This document shows, in pieces, positions 46,020 to 54,592 of a stretch of 64,000 bases of DNA. This stretch comes from Rubneribacter badeniensis. GTDB lineage: Bacteria > Actinomycetota > Coriobacteriia > Coriobacteriales > Eggerthellaceae. Each line of letters opens with the position of its first letter. Within the stretch, counting starts at the first letter, position 1. The notes under the pieces are model-generated. The model had not been told where the DNA came from. It saw nothing but the letters and a program-made list of their open reading frames with translations, and did not search any database. Position numbers and translations under genes: made by a program. The stretch is taken from NCBI RefSeq assembly GCF_002899695.1, contig NZ_PPEL01000006.1, positions 1 through 64,000 of the forward strand, in the 5' to 3' direction.

Positions 46020-46274
46020 CTACACCAGGCTGACCGTGACGTTGGCACCGGCTGCGGCATCGTCCTCAAGCGCGTCTTTCGCCTCGTCGAGCGCCGCGCG
46101 CACCTCGTCAAGCAGCGCCTGAGCGGCATGCAGCTTCTCGCAGACGGTGGAGAAGCCGGCGTCGCCCGCCTGATGCGCCAGGTTGTGCGCCCAACGGCGC
46201 TCGAGCTTCACATGGTCGTCGATCTGCTCGATCATCTGCTCGAACTGCCCCGTGTTGATCCCGTTCGTACACAT
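46020..46274 (-). CDS. Small helical protein upstream of nikR
   Basis: An 84-residue protein, MCTNGINTGQFEQMIEQIDD and onward, predicted to be almost entirely helical or coiled coil, with an acidic second half (ALDEAKDALEDDAAAG). It has two Cys and four His residues (KLERRWAHNLAHQAG, STVCEKLHAAQ), a set that could bind metal. AGGAGG lies seven bases before the ATG and the gene ends 12 bases before nikR, so the two form an operon. No family is recognised. A link with nickel handling is inferred from position only. Confidence 0.8.
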   Translation of the reverse strand: MCTNGINTGQFEQMIEQIDDHVKLERRWAHNLAHQAGDAGFSTVCEKLHAAQALLDEVRAALDEAKDALEDDAAAGANVTVSLV

Positions 46275-46402
46275 GTTGCTGCCTCCTATCGCACCACCCT
46301 CGCAGCGGTCGCCGCGGCGAGAGAATCTTGCTATCATGACGGTTATACGGCTTACCGAGATCGACCGCAAGGGACAGTGTGAAAAATTCCGTGAAAGGTA
46401 AC

Positions 46403-46840
46403 ATGTACGAAGTCGCGCTCGACGAAACATGGGAGCTGTTCGGCCCGTATCTGGACGGCGCGCGCTCGGCGCTCGTGTGCGCAGTGAGCGGGCACCCGTT
46501 GAGCGCGCGGGGTCGCGCGGCGCTGGAAAGCTCGGCCGAAGCGCTGGGCTATGGGCGCGGATCGTGCACGTACGCGTCGTTGAACGACGGGCTTGACCCC
46601 TCCGCGCTGTTCCTGCTCTTGGAAGGGCTCGACCCGCTGTGCCTCGTCGCAACGGATGAGGCGGCGGCGCGGGCGATCGGCCAAACGTACCGTTGCCGTA
46701 TCGAGCCCATGAAGGCCTCGCGCGCGTTCGGACGCACGGTGGTGGCGTTCCGCGATTTCGACGCGATGCTCGACGACGCCCAGGACAAGCAGGTCGCCTG
46801 GGCGCTTTTGAAGAAGCTGCCGCACTTCGGCGAACGCTGA
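46403..46840 (+). CDS. Conserved hypothetical protein
   Basis: A 145-residue soluble protein of unrecognised family. The middle reads LVCAVSGHPLSARGRAALES and CTYASLNDGLDPSALFLLLE followed by GLDPLCLVATDEAAARAIGQ, an alternating helix-strand pattern without a catalytic motif. The start is uncertain: ATG at 46403 has AAAGG upstream, while in-frame GTG codons at 46379 and 46391 are also possible. It is divergent from the nikR operon. Confidence 0.75.
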   Translation: MYEVALDETWELFGPYLDGARSALVCAVSGHPLSARGRAALESSAEALGYGRGSCTYASLNDGLDPSALFLLLEGLDPLCLVATDEAAARAIGQTYRCRIEPMKASRAFGRTVVAFRDFDAMLDDAQDKQVAWALLKKLPHFGER

Positions 46841-47189
46841 CGCGCGGGTGGCACGAGCAGCCCGCCGCCTGCGTATCGCCTGCCTCATCCCCATGGATGC
46901 CCTGGCCCATCCGCACCGTCGCGACACCCGCACCGCTCTTCCGTCAACGCGCGCCCTCCGACAACGACCCGCGGCCCCTGCGCGGGCTTTCGCCATCGCG
47001 CAGAGGCCGCGGAATCTTCAAGCGCGCAATCAACCGAACGAATGTTTCACGTGAAACATTCCGAAGCGTCCAGCAACTTGCGGGACGACAGATTGCCAAC
47101 CGACGGCACCGCCTCGGCATCGACCTGAGACACAGGTCGAACCTGCGCCGCCCCGGCATCAGCCCCTGCGGTACCAGGCGCCAGCCGAC
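46841..47189. other. Intergenic with a parS site
   Basis: Between two convergent genes. Only the parS site at 47043 can be named. Confidence 0.5.
47043..47058. promoter_or_regulatory. parS site 4
   Basis: Exact TGTTTCACGTGAAACA in a convergent intergenic gap. Confidence 0.9.
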
Positions 47190-48602
47190 CTATGCCACGA
47201 CGACGCGCTTCGCCTCGTCGAGCAGGGCTCGCACCTCGTCTGTCGTCTCGGCCTCGGCGTAGATGCGCACGAGCGGCTCGGTGCCGGAGGGACGCATCAT
47301 CACCCAAGCATCGCCTTCAAGGTAGAATTTCACGCCGTCGCGGCGATCCACGTCCACCACGTTCTTGCCGCAGATGGCCTCGGGCGCGTACTTCGGCACC
47401 ACCTCGGCGCGGAAGCGCGCCATCTGTTCCTCGGTGATGGACAGGCCCTGGCGCTCGAACTCCAGCTTGCCGATCTTGGCGAACATGTCGTCCAACAGCT
47501 GGCCCAAGCTCATGCCGCGCTGCGCCATCGTCTCGCACAGCAGAAGCGCCATCAGCAGGCCGTCGCGTTCCATCACGTGGCTGGGGATGCCAATGCCGCC
47601 GGACTCCTCGCCGCCCACCATGACGTCGCCCTTCTCCATCTCGGCGTAGATCCATTTGAAGCCCACGGGCGTGCTGGTGAGCGCGAGGCCGAGGCGCTTG
47701 CACTGGCGCGCCAGCATGGCCGACGCCGTGATGGTGGACACCACGCGACCGGAAAGGCCCTTGTCCTCCGCAAGATGAGACACGATAAGCGCAATGATGC
47801 GGTGCGGGTTCACGAAGTTGCCGCGCTCGTCCACCGCACCGATGCGGTCGGCGTCGCCGTCGTTGATGAAACCGGCGTCGAATCCCAGCTCGGGCACCTT
47901 CGCGATGCAGCGGTCCACCCACGGCGGGATGGGCTCGGGGTGCAAGCCGTCGAACGTGGGGTCGGCGTCGTTGTTGATCTCGCACACCTCCACGCCCAGA
48001 TCGCGCAGCAGATCGGCCAAATAGTGGCGGCCGGCGCCGTACAGCGGGTCCACCACCACGCGCAAGCCGGCATTGCGGATGGCCTCCGTGTCCACGCGCT
48101 CCTTGAGCGCGGCGAGGTAGGGCGTCATGAGGTCGACTTCCTCGTAGGCCCCGCGTGCTGCGGGCACCTCGTCGGGCAGCACGGCTTCCACGCGGTCGGT
48201 GAAGTCCTTGCCCGCCGCGCCGCCGTCGGCCATGCGCAGCTTCACGCCCAGGTACTCGGCCGGGTTGTGGCTGCTCGTGAGCATGATGCCGCCCACCGCG
48301 TCCGCATCCTGCGCCACCGACCAGCACAGCGTCGGCGTGGGGCAGTAGTCCTGCGTGAGCTTCACGCGAAAGCCGTGCGCCGCCGCCACCTCGGCTGCCA
48401 GCTGCGCATAGGCATGCGCGTCGCGACGGCAGTCGTGCCCCACGATCAGCGTGCCTGGCGCATCGTCCGCGCGGCCCGCCGCCAGCGCATCCTCCTTGAA
48501 GACGCGCGCCGCCGCATCGACCACGCGCACCAGATTGTCGTTCGTGAAATCCTCGTCGATGATGGCACGCCATCCGTCGGTACCGAAATGTATGTCTGCC
48601 AC
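47190..48602 (-). CDS. Phosphoglucomutase/phosphomannomutase family enzyme
   Basis: A 470-residue alpha-D-phosphohexomutase that moves phosphate between C1 and C6 of a hexose. The four landmarks are present: catalytic serine loop MLTSSHNPAEYLG, metal loop DGDADRIGA, sugar loop GGEESGGIGI and phosphate loop RPSGTEPLVRIY. GTG at 48602 is the chosen start (AAAGGAG just upstream; the family begins with the following DIHFGTDGWR). With galE nearby it probably supplies nucleotide sugars for the cell envelope. Glucose versus mannose specificity cannot be told. Confidence 0.92.
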   Translation of the reverse strand: MADIHFGTDGWRAIIDEDFTNDNLVRVVDAAARVFKEDALAAGRADDAPGTLIVGHDCRRDAHAYAQLAAEVAAAHGFRVKLTQDYCPTPTLCWSVAQDADAVGGIMLTSSHNPAEYLGVKLRMADGGAAGKDFTDRVEAVLPDEVPAARGAYEEVDLMTPYLAALKERVDTEAIRNAGLRVVVDPLYGAGRHYLADLLRDLGVEVCEINNDADPTFDGLHPEPIPPWVDRCIAKVPELGFDAGFINDGDADRIGAVDERGNFVNPHRIIALIVSHLAEDKGLSGRVVSTITASAMLARQCKRLGLALTSTPVGFKWIYAEMEKGDVMVGGEESGGIGIPSHVMERDGLLMALLLCETMAQRGMSLGQLLDDMFAKIGKLEFERQGLSITEEQMARFRAEVVPKYAPEAICGKNVVDVDRRDGVKFYLEGDAWVMMRPSGTEPLVRIYAEAETTDEVRALLDEAKRVVVA

Positions 48603-48671
48603 GGGGCTCCTTTCTCGCACCATGATGCCACAGTATATCGCACGACGCTCGAGCACGCTTGAGGGAACGGA

Positions 48672-48687
48672 TGTTTCACGTGAAACA
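48672..48687. promoter_or_regulatory. parS site 5
   Basis: Exact TGTTTCACGTGAAACA, 70 bases upstream of the phosphohexomutase gene. Confidence 0.9.
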
Positions 48688-48935
48688 TCCGAATACACGA
48701 CGGCAACGGAGGGGTAAGAGAAGAGGGGAGAGAGAAAAAAGAGACGGGTTAGAAGGCAGGCGAAAGACGCGGGCGCGAAGGCGAGAAAGCAAAGGAGCGA
48801 AAGGAGCAGGAGGAACGGGAGGAGCAGCGGAGATGCCACAACGGGAAGGCGAACAATGCGGAAGCGAGCGAGGGAGGCGCGAGGGCAAAAGAAGAAGAGA
48901 GCCAAGCGAGCGAGCATCGGAAAGAGTCCCTCGGG
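48688..48935 (+). repeat. Purine-rich strand-asymmetric block between two parS sites
   Basis: The plus strand is made largely of A and G (GAGAGAAAAAAGAGACGGG, AAAGGAGCGAAAGGAGCAGG and similar) over about 250 bases, ending close to each flanking parS. Such tracts can form triplex or R-loop structures. Confidence 0.75.
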
Positions 48936-48951
48936 TGTTTCACGTGAAACA
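48936..48951. promoter_or_regulatory. parS site 6
   Basis: Exact TGTTTCACGTGAAACA, 264 bases from site 5. Confidence 0.9.
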
Positions 48952-49240
48952 TCCAAGGCCATAGGTCGGCACCCGCCGCTCAGGGCGAATCGCAAGAGAA
49001 CGCCCCGCCAAGATCGCGAAAAAACACCTCGTTAGGAAGGGGGCAGCGAAACCCAAACGGAACCGAACACGCCGCAAGCGGGATCATTGAACGCGGAGAC
49101 TTCGATGCGGGGGGCACCCGAAGCGGAAAACGGCCCAAAACGCGGCACAGGCCGCGGGGGAGGCGGCCTGTGCACGGACGAGTGAAACGAGGAGAAACCG
49201 TCGGAGGCGGTTTGTTCCACTCCCTTAGTGTAGCTGTTAG

Positions 49241-49262
49241 ATTATCCTTTGTCAAGGATAAT
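49241..49262. promoter_or_regulatory. Short perfect palindrome
   Basis: ATTATCCTT-TGTC-AAGGATAAT is a perfect 9-bp inverted repeat in an AT-rich spot of otherwise GC-rich DNA. It may be an operator or a small terminator, but no adjacent gene claims it. Confidence 0.45.
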
Positions 49263-49369
49263 TTGCAAAACCGTACCCCAGGCAGGCTGCCGTGCCGCCC
49301 CGCCGCGCTGTGCTGCCCTGATGCGTGTTGATCGCAGCAAGGGCGCCGTAGGGCGCTGCAGGTCGTCGC

Positions 49370-49535
49370 CGCTACTTGCTGCCGTCGCCGTCTCGCCCGA
49401 TCGCAGGTCGGCAGATCGCAGGTCTCCCGCGGATCGCTGGTCGTCGCGGGCCGCTGGTCGTCGCGGGCCGCAGGTCGCTCGCTGATCGTCAGGTCGCCGC
49501 AAGTCGAAGGACAGCAGGTCGGCAAGATCGGGTAG
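49370..49535 (+). repeat. Degenerate tandem repeats
   Basis: Repeated GATCGCAGGTCGGC, GATCGCTGGTCGTCGCGGGC and similar words with drifting length. They share the style of the repeats at 37960 and 24020 but not the sequence. Confidence 0.6.
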
Positions 49536-49636
49536 AGGGCAAGCGCTTGTCACGGAGATCCGACCTCAATCCAACCCGACGCGTTGCGACGCACCGCCGC
49601 CGTCCGCACCTCCTGTCCCGCGCCGCCCGTCCCCGA

Positions 49637-49652
49637 TGTTTCACGTGAAACA
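49637..49652. promoter_or_regulatory. parS site 7
   Basis: Exact TGTTTCACGTGAAACA, flanked by CCCGA/TCGGG that extends the palindrome. Confidence 0.9.
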
Positions 49653-49807
49653 TCGGGGGCGCGGGTTTCCGCATCTCGCCGCACCTGATACCATGACAGC
49701 AGAACCATCAGAAGAAAAGGCGCATCGACAGAGGGCGCGTCGGGCCGCCGGCCTTCGCGGAAGGCACCTACCGAACGCCGACGCCACAAGCTAGGGAAGG
49801 AGCTTCA

Positions 49808-50944
49808 ATGGCAAACAGAAGCCTCGCCAAAGACCACGCCGACACCTGCGTGCTCGTGACGGGCGGCGCGGGATTCATCGGCAGCCACACGGTGGTCGAA
49901 CTGCTCGCGCGCGGATACCACGTCGTGGTGGTGGACGACCTCAGCAACTCGAGCGAAGTGGCGCTCGAACGCGTCCGCGCCATCGCCGGGCTCGCCCCCG
50001 ACGACAGCCGCCTCGTGTTCTACGAAGACGACATCCTCGACCGCGACGCGCTCGCCCGCATCTTCGACGCGCACGACATCGACGCGATCATCCACTTCGC
50101 CGGCTTCAAGGCCGTGGGCGAGAGCGTCGCCAAGCCGCTCGAGTACTACTGGAACAACGTGGCCGGCACGCTCGTGCTGTGCGATGTGGCGCGCGATCAC
50201 GGCGTGAAGAACATCGTGTTCTCCTCAAGCGCCACCGTGTACGGCGAGCCGGAGTTCATCCCCATCACGGAAAGCTGCCCCAAGCACGACGCCACGAACC
50301 CCTATGGCTGGACGAAGAGCATGCTCGAGCAGGTGCTTTCCGACCTGTACGTGGGCGACAACGAGTGGAACGTCGTGCTGCTGCGCTACTTCAACCCCAT
50401 CGGCGCGCACGAAAGCGGCCTCATCGGCGAGGATCCGAAAGGCATCCCGAACAACCTGCTGCCCTACGTGGCGCAGGTGGCCGTGGGCAAGTTGGCGTGC
50501 GTGGGCGTGTTCGGCGACGACTACCCCACGCCCGACGGCACGGGCGTGCGCGACTACATCCACGTGGTCGACCTCGCACGCGGGCATGTGGCGGCGCTCG
50601 ATTGGATGGGCGGCAAAGTGGGCACGGGCAAGGCCATCGGCCTCGGCTCCATCGAGGGCGAACCTGCAGCCGACGGCACGCGCCGCGGCGTGGGCATCTT
50701 CAACTTGGGAACGGGGAAGGGTTCAAGCGTGCTCGACGTGATCCGCGCCTTCGAGCGCGCCTGCGGCCACGAGATCCCCTACGAGATCAAACCACGCCGC
50801 GCGGGAGACGTGGCCGAGAACTACGCGGCGTGCGACAAGGCGCGCGACGAGCTGGGCTGGACGGCCGAATACGATCTCGACCGCATGTGCGCCGACAGCT
50901 GGCGCTGGCAGTCCACCAACCCCGACGGCTACGCCACCGCGTAA
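49808..50944 (+). CDS. galE: UDP-glucose 4-epimerase
   Basis: A 378-residue short-chain dehydrogenase-type epimerase that interconverts UDP-glucose and UDP-galactose. The NAD motif is VTGGAGFIGSHTVVELLARG, the active site has SSSATVYG and YGWTKSMLE (YxxxK), and HFAGFKAVGES plus KPLEYYWNN are GalE landmarks. An insertion near ALDWMGGKVGTGKAIGLGSI makes it a little longer than the usual 340 residues. AAGGAG precedes the ATG and a perfect terminator follows. Confidence 0.95.
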   Translation: MANRSLAKDHADTCVLVTGGAGFIGSHTVVELLARGYHVVVVDDLSNSSEVALERVRAIAGLAPDDSRLVFYEDDILDRDALARIFDAHDIDAIIHFAGFKAVGESVAKPLEYYWNNVAGTLVLCDVARDHGVKNIVFSSSATVYGEPEFIPITESCPKHDATNPYGWTKSMLEQVLSDLYVGDNEWNVVLLRYFNPIGAHESGLIGEDPKGIPNNLLPYVAQVAVGKLACVGVFGDDYPTPDGTGVRDYIHVVDLARGHVAALDWMGGKVGTGKAIGLGSIEGEPAADGTRRGVGIFNLGTGKGSSVLDVIRAFERACGHEIPYEIKPRRAGDVAENYAACDKARDELGWTAEYDLDRMCADSWRWQSTNPDGYATA

Positions 50945-51001
50945 AGACGCGGCTGCACGTATCCTCCCGACCATACGCGTCAAGCACGCCAAACACGCCA
51001 A

Positions 51002-51036
51002 GCGGCCCCGCTTCCCAAGAAGAGAAGCGGGGCCGC
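51002..51036 (+). terminator. Terminator between galE and the LCP gene
   Basis: A perfect 12-bp stem (GCGGCCCCGCTT and complement) with an 11-base loop, 58 bases past galE. It can serve both convergent genes. Confidence 0.8.
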
Positions 51037-51095
51037 ACATATTCGCACAAGCAAAGGATCAAAAGCGAAACGCCCAGACGGCGGCGATGCTTTCG

Positions 51096-52595
51096 TTACG
51101 CCGCCATACCGCCCGCCGCGTAAGCGGAGGGGTCAACGTACCCCGAGTCGTATCCGGGATCTGCGTACCCCGCATCGTACCCCGAACTGTAACCGGGATC
51201 CGTGTACCCTGGGTCGACATACCCGGAATCGTAGCCCGTGTCGTAACCGTAATTGGGATCGTAATAGCTATTGTCCGTGTAGCCCGAATCATCGTAGTAC
51301 GTGGAATCATCATTGTACGAGTAGTCGTACGTGCTGGAACCGCCGCTCGACGACGATGACGTACCCGACGACGATGACGACGCACCCGGCGTCGAAACTA
51401 CGCCCGACGAGACGATACCGCTGGGATCCTCACCCGCCTCAACCACTTCCATCATTTCCTTAAGCGCAGCCTCATCGGTGAACACGTACGACACCTCGCC
51501 GATGTAGCCCGTTGTGGAAGGCACCATAGCCGAATAGATGGTCAGATCACCCTCATCCTTGAACTGCTGAGCGAGCGAGAGAATGTCGCTGACCGAAAGA
51601 TCCGTCGTCACGCACTGCGCAGCGCTCTGGATGACGCCCGGAAGATCGGTCACCGGCAGTGCAAGCACCTTCTCGACGAGAGCCATGATGAGCTTGCGCT
51701 GGTTGGCCGTGCGCGTGAAGTCGCCGTCGACGTACGCGCGGCTGCGGGCGAACACAAGCGCCGCCTCGCCGTCGAGGTGCTGCGTACCCTCCTCGATGAC
51801 GATGCTGCCAGCGTCAGGGTCGTCGATGCGCTCGTCCACCTCCACGTCCACACCGCCAACCGCGTCCACCAACGCCACCAGTTCTTCGAAGTTGACTTCC
51901 GCATAGTGAGATATCTCGATGTTGCACAGCTCGCTTGCCTCGCGGATGGTGGCCGCCGCCCCACCGTAATTGTAGGCGGCATTGAACTTGTTCTGTCCGT
52001 AGCCATCGATCTCGATGCACGTGTCGCGCGGAATGGACACCATCGTCACCAGATTTTGCGTCGGATCGACTCGCACGACGATATTCGTGTCGGAACGCGC
52101 GCCCATCGAATCGTCGCCCACGCGCCGATCCGAGCCGATGAGCATCATGTAGAACGGCTCGGTGAAATTGCTCGAGGTTTTGGGCGCGAGCACATCAGTG
52201 ATGGCGTTAAGCTCCTCTTGGGTCTTCGTCCCGTGGTTCAGCTGATCGTTGATGGAATTGATGTACAGCGCGAACGCCGTCCCTGTGCCGATGACCGCCA
52301 CCAAAACGGCGGCCACCACGCACAGCGCGATCTTCTTCCCGCGGCTCGCCCGCTTCGACGACGCCGCAGTGTAGTTCGGGTTCGTGCGCGAGTACTGGCT
52401 CGCCGCGCTTTGGCGCCCATACGAGCCATTCGCGCTGCGACCTTGGCTACCCGGAGTGTATGCGGGCCGATACGCAGACGAAGCGACACGCTCGGATTGC
52501 GTTGCGCGCGAAACGGATCGAGCGGCACGGGCCGACTGGGGCTCTCGCGATGATCGCGGCGCAGGGCGGTTCGTCCGGGAATTCCTTGGTGTCAT
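51096..52595 (-). CDS. LytR-CpsA-Psr family cell-wall ligase with a Tyr/Gly/Pro repeat tail
   Basis: A 499-residue membrane-anchored enzyme that attaches glycopolymers to peptidoglycan. A 95-residue Ser/Arg-rich cytoplasmic part is followed by one membrane helix (KIALCVVAAVLVAVIGTGTA). The LCP domain shows MLIGSDRRVGDDSMGARSDT, VSIPRDTCIEIDGYGQNKFN (catalytic Arg/Asp set) and ALVFARSRAYVDGDFTRTAN. The last 100 residues are a Ser block and then repeats such as YDSGYVDPGYTDPGY, a low-complexity extracellular tail not usual in the family. GAGGAG precedes ATG ACA CCA. Confidence 0.93.
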   Translation of the reverse strand: MTPRNSRTNRPAPRSSREPQSARAARSVSRATQSERVASSAYRPAYTPGSQGRSANGSYGRQSAASQYSRTNPNYTAASSKRASRGKKIALCVVAAVLVAVIGTGTAFALYINSINDQLNHGTKTQEELNAITDVLAPKTSSNFTEPFYMMLIGSDRRVGDDSMGARSDTNIVVRVDPTQNLVTMVSIPRDTCIEIDGYGQNKFNAAYNYGGAAATIREASELCNIEISHYAEVNFEELVALVDAVGGVDVEVDERIDDPDAGSIVIEEGTQHLDGEAALVFARSRAYVDGDFTRTANQRKLIMALVEKVLALPVTDLPGVIQSAAQCVTTDLSVSDILSLAQQFKDEGDLTIYSAMVPSTTGYIGEVSYVFTDEAALKEMMEVVEAGEDPSGIVSSGVVSTPGASSSSSGTSSSSSGGSSTYDYSYNDDSTYYDDSGYTDNSYYDPNYGYDTGYDSGYVDPGYTDPGYSSGYDAGYADPGYDSGYVDPSAYAAGGMAA

Positions 52596-52919
52596 ACGTT
52601 CTCCTCTGCAACTTCGATGCCTCGGCAGGTTCGATATCCCGCCCACCGCAACCGGCGTCCCCTTTCGGCGCAGCATGCGGCGTCGAAGTTCGTTTTGTCG
52701 CGCGCTTCCGAGAACCAGCGCTTCCCGCGACCCATCTGCATAAACGTTACACGAGATCGCACGCATAAAATTCTCGCATATAGAGGGTATTGTAACACCC
52801 TTGCGGCTTCATCATAAAATGGTCACGGCCCGGGTATAAACCCCACATTTCTCAAAAAGGCATCGAAACGTATCCGCGCGGTTACAGGAGGCCGAGCGCG
52901 CGCGGGTAGTCTGTCTTTC
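52596..52919. other. Intergenic between divergent LCP and XRE genes
   Basis: The promoters of both genes must lie here. An AT-rich TATAAA-type patch is visible near 52765-52845, but no pair of boxes stands out. Confidence 0.45.
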
Positions 52920-53261
52920 ATGGATCTCGGGCAGAGACAGAGCGTGGCCGACGAAAACGCGGAGCGATTTCGCTTCGCGCCCGTTTTCGCCGCGAACGTG
53001 CAACGTCTCCGCAAGCAAGCGAAGATCAACAAGAAGCGCTTTGCGCTCATGGTGGGCATCGGTCGTCCGTTTCTCAATAAAATCGAAGACGGCACGGCGA
53101 ACCCCCGCCTTGACGTGGTGGTGCGCATCGCCGACGCCCTGGACACGACGCCTCAAGAGTTGTTAAGCGCGCCAACCGACGAAACGCGTGAAGCGCACGA
53201 GGCAAAGCCCGCGCGCACGTTCTCTTCTTCTCTGGGGACGCGCCATTCCCGTCTGCTCTAG
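52920..53261 (+). CDS. XRE-family helix-turn-helix regulator
   Basis: A 113-residue regulator. The Cro/CI-type helix-turn-helix spans about residues 24-82 (FAANVQRLRKQAKINKKRFA, LMVGIGRPFLNKIEDGTANP, RLDVVVRIADALDTTPQELL). The recognition helix has GRPFLNKIE in place of the usual S-x-x-x-ISxIE. The tail is unstructured. The ribosome site is weak, so the start could be a little downstream. It converges with the VanZ gene, overlapping it by four bases. Confidence 0.88.
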   Translation: MDLGQRQSVADENAERFRFAPVFAANVQRLRKQAKINKKRFALMVGIGRPFLNKIEDGTANPRLDVVVRIADALDTTPQELLSAPTDETREAHEAKPARTFSSSLGTRHSRLL

Positions 53262-53737
53262 CGCTTGCCCCCGTCACGCAGATCGCATCTGGCGCGCGGG
53301 GCGCGGTGTCCGAGCGCCAGCCACGCAAGGCCCGACCCCAAGCCCGAACCCGCCGTGTCCACCAGCCAATCGAGCGGGTCGCACATGCGCCCCGGAACGA
53401 ACAGCTGATGGAACTCGTCCGTAACGCCGTAGAGGCTGCCGCAGACAATAGCCAGCACGCACGCACGACCCAGCGGCATATGGCAGCGCAGCGCGTTCGC
53501 CAACAGCGCACCGAACACCGTGTACTCGCAGAAGTGGGCAATCGACGAGAGCACGTCGACGCCTGGACCCAGCAGACTGGCTTGCACGTCCTTCATGACC
53601 TGATAGATTCGCGAGAACACGCCCAGCCCCTCGTTGAGGCCGGTGGAGGTGTTCGACGACATGAAGAAGATGAACGCCGCCCACAGCGCCACGAACACCC
53701 AGCTCGCAATCGCAAAGCGCCGCGTACCGTTGCGCAT
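53258..53737 (-). CDS. VanZ family membrane protein
   Basis: A 159-residue protein with four membrane helices and the VanZ pattern SSIAHFCEYTVFGALLANAL followed by GSLYGVTDEFHQLFVPGR and DPLDWLVDTAGSGLG. VanZ-type proteins give low-level teicoplanin resistance in some settings, but most are of unknown function. ATG at 53737 is chosen since AAAGG lies eight bases upstream; the earlier GTG would overlap that site. Confidence 0.9.
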   Translation of the reverse strand: MRNGTRRFAIASWVFVALWAAFIFFMSSNTSTGLNEGLGVFSRIYQVMKDVQASLLGPGVDVLSSIAHFCEYTVFGALLANALRCHMPLGRACVLAIVCGSLYGVTDEFHQLFVPGRMCDPLDWLVDTAGSGLGSGLAWLALGHRAPRARCDLRDGGKR

Positions 53738-54010
53738 GACTGCCACCTTTCACGTTCTCTGCCACAACCGCCGCCCCTTGCGACCGTCGTGCGCTCCCTA
53801 GCTGTTTCATCGCCGCACGCCCCACGGCGCCTCCCGCCGCGCGCCCGCGCCAAGCACCCCTCCCGACGCGTTCGCCGCGTCGGCCACCGCCCCGCCGCGC
53901 GCGCCCGCGCGCCAAGCGTCCTCCCCCGCCTGCACGCACGCAGCCGGCAGCCACCTTCCCCGCACCTTCCCTGCGACGAGCGGCTCTCGGACTCTCTCAG
54001 ACGCCGCCTC

Positions 54011-54592
54011 TCAGCTGGCCGCTGCCGTCGGTCGCGCAGACGCGATGCGTCCGGAGGGCGCAGACGCATCCGCGCCTTCTTCCTGAGGCTCCCACGCCTC
54101 GCCGAAATCGGCCTCCCTGAACAGGGCCGCAAGGCCGGTGATCTGCTTGAGGCGCAGTATTTCGTCGCGGTCCATGCCCAGATGCTTGGAAATCCACGCA
54201 TCGGAGCGGCCGAGCTCATGTAGATCGGCCACGATGTTGCTCATGAGGTCCACGCTGTGCGAGCCGCGCGCCCGGTTGTGCCGGATGGTGCTGGCCATGC
54301 GGCAGTCGATGGGCTTGTCGATCACCGAGACGGGCAGCAAACCGCCCTCGCGTTCGCGGATGTCGGGGTGCTCGAGCATGACGCGGTAGCGATGGAAGCC
54401 GTCCACGATCACGTACTCGTCGGTTTCCTCGTCATGGTAGCACACGATGGGCATCGTGTAGCCGTCCTCCTTGATGCTGTCGTAGAGCAGCTCAAGCTCC
54501 GGCGGGGCGACGGAGTTCGGATTGTAGGTGTTCGGCTTCACCTTCTCGATGGGCACGGCGATAACGCCGTACACGGGGCTTTGAAACGTCAT
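54011..54592 (-). CDS. ibrB: ParB/Srx-like nuclease-fold protein, IbrB family
   Basis: A 193-residue protein with a ParB-like N-terminal domain: VPIEKVKPNTYNPNSVAPPE, LYDSIKEDGYTMPIVCY, the DGFHRYRVML motif that in ParB-like proteins binds CTP or phosphate, and STIRHNRARGSHSVDLMSNI. A helix-turn-helix-like stretch follows (LGRSDAWISKHLGMDRDEIL). It pairs with the downstream-translated PAPS-reductase-like gene through a four-base overlap, the IbrA-IbrB arrangement known from E. coli genomic islands, where the pair affects transcription of other loci. It is not the chromosomal ParB, which is longer. Confidence 0.85.
   Translation of the reverse strand: MTFQSPVYGVIAVPIEKVKPNTYNPNSVAPPELELLYDSIKEDGYTMPIVCYHDEETDEYVIVDGFHRYRVMLEHPDIREREGGLLPVSVIDKPIDCRMASTIRHNRARGSHSVDLMSNIVADLHELGRSDAWISKHLGMDRDEILRLKQITGLAALFREADFGEAWEPQEEGADASAPSGRIASARPTAAAS

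Larger units (their letters stand above)
48603..49807. other. 1.2-kb intergenic region with three parS sites
   Basis: No gene is visible. It holds parS sites at 48672, 48936 and 49637, a purine-rich block between the first two, a short palindrome at 49241-49262 and degenerate repeats near 49380-49530. Confidence 0.6.

Noticed and set aside
48980-49525. Cys/Arg-rich 181-codon frame on the minus strand
   Set aside because: Low-complexity translation across tandem repeats and a palindrome, no ribosome site, no family pattern.
49370-49535. CRISPR array
   Set aside because: Units have no fixed length or spacer pattern and no cas genes are near.
54011-54592. Chromosomal ParB that would bind the parS sites
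   Set aside because: It is too short, lacks the full ParB central helix-turn-helix and dimer domain order, and is fused in operon with ibrA, so it is IbrB-type.
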